Part shown: positions 1 through 4,360 of the stretch, in pieces
Layout: each line of letters begins with the position of its first letter
How positions within the stretch are numbered: position 1 is the stretch's first letter
Assembly: GCA_005787645.1 (NCBI GenBank)
Contig: SYAM01000093.1
Span: 1 to 5,470 of the forward strand
DNA: 5,470 nt
Direction: 5' to 3'
From: Actinomycetota bacterium
GTDB taxonomy: Bacteria > Actinomycetota > Actinomycetes > Nanopelagicales > Nanopelagicaceae
Translations under genes and position numbers: made by a program
Notes under the pieces: generated by a model
Told to the model about the DNA's origin: nothing
The model's input: only the letters and a program-made list of their open reading frames with translations
The model's database searches: none

Positions 1-693
1 GATTTTCAAGTGGATGCAATCGTGCATCTTGGATCGATTCCGCGTCCATTTGATGATCAAGATTTCGAAGTTTTCGATAATAATGTTTCTTGTACGTATA
101 AAGTATTTTCAAAAGCTGCTTCCAATAATGTGAAAGTCGTAATCTATGCTTCATCTCTCTCTATTTATGGCACGGCATGGTCTGGCCCCTGGACCTCTCC
201 AGAATTTGCACCTTTTGATGAATCGCTGCCGTTACATCATTACGAGAGTTACGCGCTCTGCAAAGAGGTCAATGAGCGAACCGCAGATATGTGGGCTAAC
301 CGTTCGATGACTGCTTATGTCGGTCTTCGTTTTCCATTCTGCAACACGAAGCAAGCAATCGAGGATCATGCGATTGCGCAGCGCGATAGTCATGAAGAGA
401 CAGTCACAGTCGCGGCGAAAATCCTCTGGGGTTATCTCGATGTACGCGATGCTGCGCACGGAATCCTTGCGATTCTTGCAGGCAATTCCACTGGATCACA
501 TACTTATAACTTCACCGCACCTGACACCACGGCTCCACATCCAACGAGTGAGATGTTGGCCAAATTCCATCCAAAAACTAAGGTGCTTCGAGAGATTCCA
601 GGTTATGGTTCGCTAACTGATTGCTCGCGTTGGATTGCTGCCTATGGCTACCACCCGGTTCACCTCATTGACCGCACGAAATTAGGTATTTGA
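1..693 (+). CDS. NAD-dependent epimerase/dehydratase (extended SDR family), 5'-truncated
   Basis: The frame is open from base 1, so the gene begins upstream of the window. The GTG at 10 is internal, because the codons before it (D-F-Q) continue the same conserved strand. The visible 230 residues match the extended short-chain dehydrogenase/reductase fold. DAIVHLGSIPRP (fragment residues 5-16) corresponds to the usual 'D-x-V-I-H-L-A' strand. ASSLSIYG (50-57) carries the catalytic serine region. YALCK (84-88) is the YxxxK catalytic pair, and GYLDVRDAA (144-152) is the substrate-domain 'Y-x-D-V-R-D' segment. The N-terminal Rossmann GxxGxxG, roughly the first 60 residues, is missing only because of the window edge. 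Family members are nucleotide-sugar epimerases, dehydratases or reductases; the substrate cannot be told from this fragment. The C-terminus (SRWIAAYGYHPVHL) looks complete. It is probably unrelated in function to the riboflavin genes. Family confidence is high; no specific product is claimed. Confidence 0.9.
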   Translation, partial: DFQVDAIVHLGSIPRPFDDQDFEVFDNNVSCTYKVFSKAASNNVKVVIYASSLSIYGTAWSGPWTSPEFAPFDESLPLHHYESYALCKEVNERTADMWANRSMTAYVGLRFPFCNTKQAIEDHAIAQRDSHEETVTVAAKILWGYLDVRDAAHGILAILAGNSTGSHTYNFTAPDTTAPHPTSEMLAKFHPKTKVLREIPGYGSLTDCSRWIAAYGYHPVHLIDRTKLGI

Positions 694-695
694 TA

Positions 696-713
696 GGGGG
701 TAGACTTACCCCT
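696..713 (+). terminator. short GC-rich hairpin just after the epimerase stop (possible weak terminator)
   Basis: GGGGTA (697-702) pairs with TACCCC (707-712) around a GACT loop, with a G-T wobble (696/713) extending the stem. It begins 3 bases after the epimerase stop and ends 7 bases before the tRNA. No T-tract follows, so it is not a classical intrinsic terminator. It could be a weak or Rho-assisted end, a processing signal for the tRNA 5' leader, or chance. Confidence 0.35.
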
Positions 714-720
714 AACACTT

Positions 721-809
721 GGAGACGTCGCATAGCCCGGTCGAGTGCGCCTCACTGCTAATGAGGTAACCATGAAAATGGTTCGGAGGTTCAAATCCTC
801 TCGTCTCCG
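721..809 (+). tRNA. tRNA-Ser (anticodon GCT, reads AGC/AGU)
   Basis: The full cloverleaf can be folded by eye. The acceptor stem is GGAGACG (721-727) with CGTCTCC (802-808). The D-stem is GCA (730-732) with TGC (746-748). The anticodon stem is CCTCA (750-754) with TGAGG (762-766), closing the loop CTGCTAA with anticodon GCT at 757-759. The long variable arm is AACCAT (768-773) with ATGGTT (778-783), typical of class II tRNAs. The T-stem is 785-789 with 797-801 around the loop TTCAAAT. The discriminator base is G809, as expected for serine. No CCA is encoded (the next bases are CCC), so CCA would be added by nucleotidyltransferase. The gene lies between the epimerase gene and the rib leader on the same strand. 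Confidence 0.97.
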
Positions 810-816
810 CCCTCGC

Positions 817-846
817 GTGGATGGTGAGTCAAACATCCACTAGCAT
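817..846 (+). promoter_or_regulatory. candidate rib promoter region with a perfect inverted repeat
   Basis: TAGCAT (841-846) matches the -10 consensus at 4 of 6 positions. It would place transcription start close to 852-853, exactly where riboswitch helix P1 begins. The -35 match is poor (TGGATG, 818-823, 17-base spacer). GTGGATG (817-823) and CATCCAC (834-840) form a perfect 7-bp inverted repeat with a 10-base loop, occupying the -35 and spacer. This could be an operator, a tRNA 3'-trailer hairpin, or a weak terminator without a T-tract. The alternative is that the rib leader is read through from the tRNA promoter. The promoter call is inference only. Confidence 0.35.
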
Positions 847-852
847 TAAGTC

Positions 853-974
853 CGTTATCGGGGTCGGTGTAATTCCGAACCGGCAGTTAAAGTCTGCGAC
901 CCGCACACAGCCAGTGGGCGGTGGACTCAGTGAAATTCTGAGACCGACGGTTAAAGTCCGGATGAGAGATAACG
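853..974 (+). promoter_or_regulatory. FMN riboswitch (RFN element)
   Basis: This is an FMN-sensing aptamer in the 5' leader of the riboflavin operon. The six-helix architecture is readable. P1 is CGTTATC (853-859) with GATAACG (968-974), a perfect 7-bp match. P2 is TCGG (864-867) with CCGA (875-878) around TGTAATT. P3 is GCAG (883-886) with CTGC (894-897) around a TTAAAGT loop. P4 is a short arm, CCC (900-902) with GGG (916-918). P5 is CTCAG (926-930) with CTGAG (938-942) around TGAAATT. P6 is CGG (948-950) with CCG (958-960) around a TTAAAGT loop, followed by the conserved GGATGAGAGA. The spacing and junction sequences match the known RFN consensus. Binding of FMN is expected to repress the downstream rib genes. 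The variable P4 arm is short here. Confidence 0.97.
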
Positions 975-986
975 AATGTAGTGAAC

Positions 987-1035
987 GCGGCACTCCTGCT
1001 TAGGTGGAGTCTGCGCTCTCTCGAGTTTCTTTTTT
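987..1035 (+). terminator. putative intrinsic terminator in the riboswitch expression platform
   Basis: ACTCC (992-996) pairs with GGAGT (1006-1010) around a 9-base loop. GCG (987-989) and CGC (1014-1016) extend the stem across a small internal loop. A T-rich tract (TTTCTTTTTT, 1026-1035) lies 9 bases further on. GAGAGA (964-969), at the aptamer's 3' edge, can pair with TCTCTC (1017-1022). That brings the stem up to the T-tract but competes with two P1 pairs. The stem is imperfect, so premature termination under high FMN is plausible but unproven. Confidence 0.5.
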
Positions 1036-1076
1036 GCACCCCGAAAACGCTCGGCAACTTGAGCTAGGGGGTGGCA
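1035..1076 (+). promoter_or_regulatory. ribD ribosome binding site with sequestering hairpin
   Basis: AGGGGG (1066-1071) is a strong Shine-Dalgarno sequence 6 bases before the ribD ATG. CACCCC (1037-1042) is a perfect complement of GGGGTG (1068-1073). TG (1035-1036) with CA (1075-1076) adds two pairs across a bulged G, and GCTC (1049-1052) with GAGC (1061-1064) forms an inner stem. The ribosome binding site would be buried in this structure. The same linker (ACCCCGA, 1038-1044) can instead pair with TCGGGGT (858-864) at the 5' side of the aptamer, which would free the ribosome binding site. Translational FMN control is inferred from this. Confidence 0.55.
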
Positions 1077-1077
1077 C

Positions 1078-2064
1078 ATGAAAAGTCTGAAATCGACGCA
1101 AGAGATTTTTGCTGACCTTGCACAGCTCTCACACGCCGCTTCAGGTTGGTGTGTGCATAACCCCAATGTGGCTGCAGCCGTGTATGACGGCGACGGACAA
1201 TTCATTGCTCATGGTGTACATAAGAAAAAGATCTCGAACAATCACGCTGAAGTTCTTGCTTTACAAGCAGCAGGCGAGCGCTCGCGCGGCGGTACCTTGT
1301 ATGTCTCTCTCGAACCGTGCAACCATGTCGGTGCCACTGGTCCCTGTACTGAAGTAATTAAGAAAAGCGGTGTCAAGAAAGTTATCTATGCGGTCGCTGA
1401 TCCCAATCCGATAGCAAGTGGTGGTGCCCATGCGCTACGTGCAGCAGGGATCGAAGTAATCTTTGAGAAAAGCGAAGTTTTGGAGTTTGCACAACGCGGA
1501 TGGTTACACCGCATTACTAATGGCAGACCTTTAATTACCGCAAAAGTAGCGGCAACGCTTGATGGTTATATAGCCGCGTCTGATGGCACTTCGCAATGGA
1601 TTACATGTGATGAATCACGACTCGATGTTCAACATCTGCGTGCGCAAATGGGTGCAATCATTACGAGTACACAAACGTATGAAAATGATAAACCTTCATT
1701 TTTGCCACGTATAGCGGAAGCACCAACACCCCACCGAGTCGTGGTCGGTAAGAGAGAAGTAGATGCACAGGGTTTCACTCGCATCCAGTCTCATAACATC
1801 AACGATCTCCTCGATTTTCTCAATTACGAGGGGGTTAATCATGCTCTTGTTGAGGCTGGTGGGATTTTTCTCTCTGCGCTAATGCGAGCCAATCTCATTG
1901 ATGAATTAGTAATTTATCAAGCGCCAAAGATTCTTGGTAATGGCAAAAAATGGATTGAAAACCTGGGAGTTAATTCGCTTTCTGGAGCTATCCAATGGGA
2001 TCCAATTGGCATATATCAAATCGGACCTGATGTGAAGACTCACTACAGACGGGCGGTTAAGTGA
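1078..2064 (+). CDS. ribD: bifunctional diaminohydroxyphosphoribosylaminopyrimidine deaminase / 5-amino-6-(5-phosphoribosylamino)uracil reductase
   Basis: RibD carries out the second and third steps of the GTP branch of riboflavin synthesis: deamination of the pyrimidine, then NADPH-dependent reduction of the ribose side chain. It is cytosolic. The N-terminal deaminase domain (about residues 1-145) has the zinc motif HAE (56-58) and PC-x8-C (Cys81, Cys90), with the same 25/9 spacing as E. coli RibD. The C-terminal reductase domain starts at RPLITAKVAATLDG (150-163) and includes SQWIT (172-176), the VEAGG loop (258-262) and a QAPKILG segment (281-287). The protein has 328 residues, shorter than E. 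coli RibD (367), with the loss in the reductase half. The usual TVLADDPxLTVR segment is altered to TYENDKPSFLPR (200-211), and the deaminase PNPxVG region reads NPNVAA. The ATG at 1078 follows AGGGGG at ideal spacing, and it is the first gene after the FMN riboswitch. Its stop overlaps the ribE start by one base. Confidence 0.95.
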   Translation: MKSLKSTQEIFADLAQLSHAASGWCVHNPNVAAAVYDGDGQFIAHGVHKKKISNNHAEVLALQAAGERSRGGTLYVSLEPCNHVGATGPCTEVIKKSGVKKVIYAVADPNPIASGGAHALRAAGIEVIFEKSEVLEFAQRGWLHRITNGRPLITAKVAATLDGYIAASDGTSQWITCDESRLDVQHLRAQMGAIITSTQTYENDKPSFLPRIAEAPTPHRVVVGKREVDAQGFTRIQSHNINDLLDFLNYEGVNHALVEAGGIFLSALMRANLIDELVIYQAPKILGNGKKWIENLGVNSLSGAIQWDPIGIYQIGPDVKTHYRRAVK

Positions 2065-2672
2065 TGTTTACCGGCTTAATCCAAGAGTTGGGACGAGTAA
2101 CTGAAATAAAACGTGAAGATTCCTCTGCGGTAATCATAATTCATGCACCAGAGAGCGCTCCGAGCATTTCCAAAGGAGATTCGATTGCGATTAATGGCGT
2201 CTGTTTAACTGCAATCGAGGTTAATGAGGAGAGTTTTACAGCAGATGTGATGGTGCAGACCTTACGAATGACAAACCTTGGAGATCTAATTATTGGATCA
2301 CCAGTCAATGTCGAGCTCTCAGCACGTTTAGATTCATTGATGGGCGGCCATATTGTCCAAGGCCACGTGGATGGCATTGCCGAAGTCATCGAGCGCTCGC
2401 CAGGAGAGAAGTGGGAAAAGTTCGTCGTTCGTATTCCCGAACACCTCACCTCGTTTATCGTTAATCAAGGTTCAATCGCACTCGATGGGGTTTCACTCAC
2501 TGTTGGCGAAATCAACGACGAGAGTCATTTAGTGACTGTTTGGTTAATTCCGGAGACCCTGGCCAAGACCAACCTGTCACAGAAGCAGGTGGGCGATAGC
2601 GTCAATGTAGAGGTTGATATTTTGGCTAAATATGTCCAACGTTTAATGAGTAAGTCGGTGAAGCATGGATAA
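2064..2672 (+). CDS. ribE: riboflavin synthase, alpha subunit
   Basis: This enzyme dismutates two molecules of 6,7-dimethyl-8-ribityllumazine into riboflavin and the RibD product, the last step of the pathway. At 202 residues it has the normal length for the family, which is built of two similar lumazine-binding barrels. The first repeat carries NGVCLT (44-49) and the second DGVSLTV (141-147). GGHIVQGHVDG (94-104), near the junction, is the hallmark motif. The start is taken as the ATG at 2064, giving MFTGLIQELG, the canonical family N-terminus, rather than the in-frame GTG three bases earlier. The start shares its A with the ribD stop (TGATG), which suggests translational coupling; the upstream Shine-Dalgarno is weak. 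The 3' end overlaps ribBA by 8 bases. The symbol follows actinobacterial usage; the same gene is called ribC in some species. Confidence 0.96.
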   Translation: MFTGLIQELGRVTEIKREDSSAVIIIHAPESAPSISKGDSIAINGVCLTAIEVNEESFTADVMVQTLRMTNLGDLIIGSPVNVELSARLDSLMGGHIVQGHVDGIAEVIERSPGEKWEKFVVRIPEHLTSFIVNQGSIALDGVSLTVGEINDESHLVTVWLIPETLAKTNLSQKQVGDSVNVEVDILAKYVQRLMSKSVKHG

Positions 2673-3870
2673 GTCAGCAAACTTACGAAAATCGCTGGAA
2701 CATTATCGCTCTGGTGGTCTGGTAATTGTTACCGACGACGAAGCCCGTGAAAATGAGGGCGATTTGATAGTACGTGCAGATTTGATTACGCAAGAGCAGA
2801 CAGCATTTATGGTCCGATACACCACGGGAATCTTATGTGTAGCGATGACTGAATCGAGTGCACGTCGTTTGGATCTTCCGCGAATGCTCGAGCGGAATGA
2901 AGATAGACGTGCGACCGCTTTTACAGTTTCTGTGGATCTCCGAGAGGGGATTACAACAGGTGTGAGTGCGGCTGAACGAACTCGCACTATTCGTGCACTA
3001 TCCGATGAGGATTCCACTCCAGAAACTTTTGCTCGACCTGGCCACATTTTCCCACTTATTGCGCATCGGGAATTGTTAGCAGGGCGTAAAGGCCACACTG
3101 AAGCAGGAGTAGCACTCTCACTTCTTGTAAAAGCACCAACTTTCGCGGTACTTGCCGAAATCGTCAACGACGATGGCACGATGACTCGTGGTGCTCAATT
3201 GGCGCAGTTTGCTCAAGTACATCAGATTCCCATCATTACGGTAGCGCAATTGAGTGCGTTAGCAGAAGAACGCGGAATAAATGTGCAAAAGGATAAACCA
3301 GAATTAAGTTGGACTGAACTCCCAGCAAAAGATGGCGATTGGCAGATTGCAACATTCGATGCGCTGAAGTATCGCGAACATGTAATCCTTAAATATGGCT
3401 CTGGTATCAATCCAAAGATTCGGATTCATTCCGAGTGCTTTACTGGAGATGTATTGGGATCCCAGCGCTGTGACTGTGGTGAGCAATTAGAGATCTCACG
3501 CGAACTGATTAAAGAACATGGGAGTGGTTATCTGGTTTACCTTAGAGATCATGAGGGACGAGCAATCGGACTTGATAAGAAGCTCAAGGCATATCAACTA
3601 CAAGATCAAGGGCTTGATACCGTCGAGGCGAATCTCTCGCTTGGCCTACCTATCGATGGTCGTGAATGGGAGGATGCGATAGATATCTTGAATGCCTTAG
3701 GAGTAGATGACTTCACTTTGCTCACTAATAATCCCGAGAAAGCAGAACATCTAGTAGCCGCCGGTTTTTCGGTGAAGATTGAAGTAATTGAGGTAACAAT
3801 CAATCCTTCAAATAAACGCTATTTACAGACTAAGGCAGAACGTCTTGGTCATCTAAGAAAGGTCAAATAA
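2665..3870 (+). CDS. ribBA: bifunctional 3,4-dihydroxy-2-butanone-4-phosphate synthase / GTP cyclohydrolase II
   Basis: The fusion protein performs the first committed step of each riboflavin branch. The N-terminal half (about 1-205) makes dihydroxybutanone phosphate from ribulose 5-phosphate. It shows DDEARENEGDLI (24-35), the acidic metal/substrate loop; RPGHIFPL (124-131); GHTEAG (143-148); and NDDGTM (168-173). The C-terminal half (about 225-401) is GTP cyclohydrolase II. Its zinc ligands are Cys258, Cys269 and Cys271 (HSEC-x10-CDC, same spacing as E. coli RibA), followed by RDHEGRAIGL (294-303), KAY with the catalytic-type Tyr310, Arg333, and LLTNNP (352-357). All expected catalytic residues are present in both halves, so both activities should be intact. 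At 401 residues it has the usual fusion length. GREWEDAIDIL (332-342) departs from the common RDYGIGAQIL, but E. coli RibA also varies here. It overlaps ribE by 8 bases and ribH by 1, consistent with one coupled transcript. Confidence 0.96.
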   Translation: MDKSANLRKSLEHYRSGGLVIVTDDEARENEGDLIVRADLITQEQTAFMVRYTTGILCVAMTESSARRLDLPRMLERNEDRRATAFTVSVDLREGITTGVSAAERTRTIRALSDEDSTPETFARPGHIFPLIAHRELLAGRKGHTEAGVALSLLVKAPTFAVLAEIVNDDGTMTRGAQLAQFAQVHQIPIITVAQLSALAEERGINVQKDKPELSWTELPAKDGDWQIATFDALKYREHVILKYGSGINPKIRIHSECFTGDVLGSQRCDCGEQLEISRELIKEHGSGYLVYLRDHEGRAIGLDKKLKAYQLQDQGLDTVEANLSLGLPIDGREWEDAIDILNALGVDDFTLLTNNPEKAEHLVAAGFSVKIEVIEVTINPSNKRYLQTKAERLGHLRKVK

Positions 3871-4319
3871 TGGCTGGCGCATCACCACAAGTGTCGATTC
3901 CTAAACTTCCCAAGTCAAGGATTGCCATCATTTCAGCCTCTTGGCATATGGATATTTGTAGCCAATTAGTAGCAGGCGCTCGCAAGGCACTGATCAAAGC
4001 AGAAGTCTCTGAGATTACAGAGTCTTATGTCCCAGGATCTTTTGAACTCCCTCTAGCAGCACAATTTGCTTTTGAAAAAGGGTTCGATGGAGTTGTTGTA
4101 GTTGGGTTAGTACTTCGTGGGGAAACACCTCATTTTGATTATGTGTGCCAAGGAGTCACCCAAGGTGTAATGGATGTCCAATTGAAATTCTCAAAACCAA
4201 TAGGTTTTGGTGTATTGATGTGTGACACATTCGAGCAGGCACAAGTGCGCTCAGGTGGCCCTGGAAGCAAAGAAGATAAAGGGTATGACGCTGCGGTAGC
4301 GGCATTGCTCTTACTTTAA
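3870..4319 (+). CDS. ribH: 6,7-dimethyl-8-ribityllumazine synthase
   Basis: Lumazine synthase condenses the RibD-branch pyrimidine (after dephosphorylation) with dihydroxybutanone phosphate from RibBA. Family members form pentamers or 60-mer shells. Motifs seen are ASWHMDIC (23-30), the aromatic substrate-stacking position (Trp25); VPGSFELP (54-61); RGETPHFDYVC (83-93) with catalytic His88; FGVLMCDTFEQAQVR (113-127), ending in the phosphate-binding Arg127; and a final DKGYDAAVAAL (136-146). The SWH and DYVC forms resemble mycobacterial RibH, supporting an actinobacterial host. At 149 residues it is at the short end of the normal range. Its ATG shares a base with the ribBA stop (TAATG) and is preceded by GAAAGG (3857-3862) at 7 bases. 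It is the last gene of the rib cluster before a 41-base gap. Confidence 0.96.
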   Translation: MAGASPQVSIPKLPKSRIAIISASWHMDICSQLVAGARKALIKAEVSEITESYVPGSFELPLAAQFAFEKGFDGVVVVGLVLRGETPHFDYVCQGVTQGVMDVQLKFSKPIGFGVLMCDTFEQAQVRSGGPGSKEDKGYDAAVAALLLL

Positions 4320-4343
4320 TTGAGTAAGATAGGACTCTCAATT
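4318..4343 (+). terminator. weak AT-rich inverted repeat between ribH and fprA
   Basis: AATTGAG (4318-4324) and CTCAATT (4337-4343) are perfect 7-bp inverted repeats with a 12-base loop, overlapping the ribH stop codon. A short T-containing stretch (TTTGTATT, counting shared bases) follows. The stem has only two G-C pairs, so it is a poor terminator. It may partly reduce read-through from the rib genes into the next gene, or it may be chance. Confidence 0.25.
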
Positions 4344-4350
4344 TGTATTA

Positions 4351-4355
4351 GGGGG
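4351..4355 (+). promoter_or_regulatory. strong ribosome binding site of the fprA-type gene
   Basis: A GGGGG run, preceded by A (AGGGGG from 4350), lies 5 bases before the ATG at 4361. It fixes that start and indicates translation independent of ribH. It is the same AGGGGG form seen before ribD. No convincing separate promoter is visible in the 41-base gap. Confidence 0.7.
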
Positions 4356-4360
4356 CGCTA

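Noticed and set aside
10..12. GTG as a genuine start for the epimerase
   Set aside because: The frame is open to base 1 and the protein lacks the N-terminal Rossmann glycine motif, so this is an internal valine of a gene cut by the window edge.
668..697. Promoter for the tRNA (TTGACC at 668-673 as -35)
   Set aside because: The -35 match is good, but at 16-18 bases spacing there is no convincing -10 (TGATAG or GATAGG at best), and the site lies inside the epimerase coding end.
821..1003. 60-codon + strand open frame between the tRNA and ribD
   Set aside because: It lies almost wholly over the FMN riboswitch aptamer, whose helices fully explain the sequence. There is no Shine-Dalgarno, and the translation resembles no known protein.
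2061..2063. GTG as an alternative ribE start
   Set aside because: It would add one residue before the canonical MFTG N-terminus of riboflavin synthase. The ATG at 2064 fits the family and gives the common TGATG coupling junction.
2703..3179. 158-codon open frame on the - strand
   Set aside because: It is antisense to the DHBP synthase domain of ribBA, Ser/Arg/Ala-rich without domain motifs, and is a codon-bias shadow of a well-supported gene.
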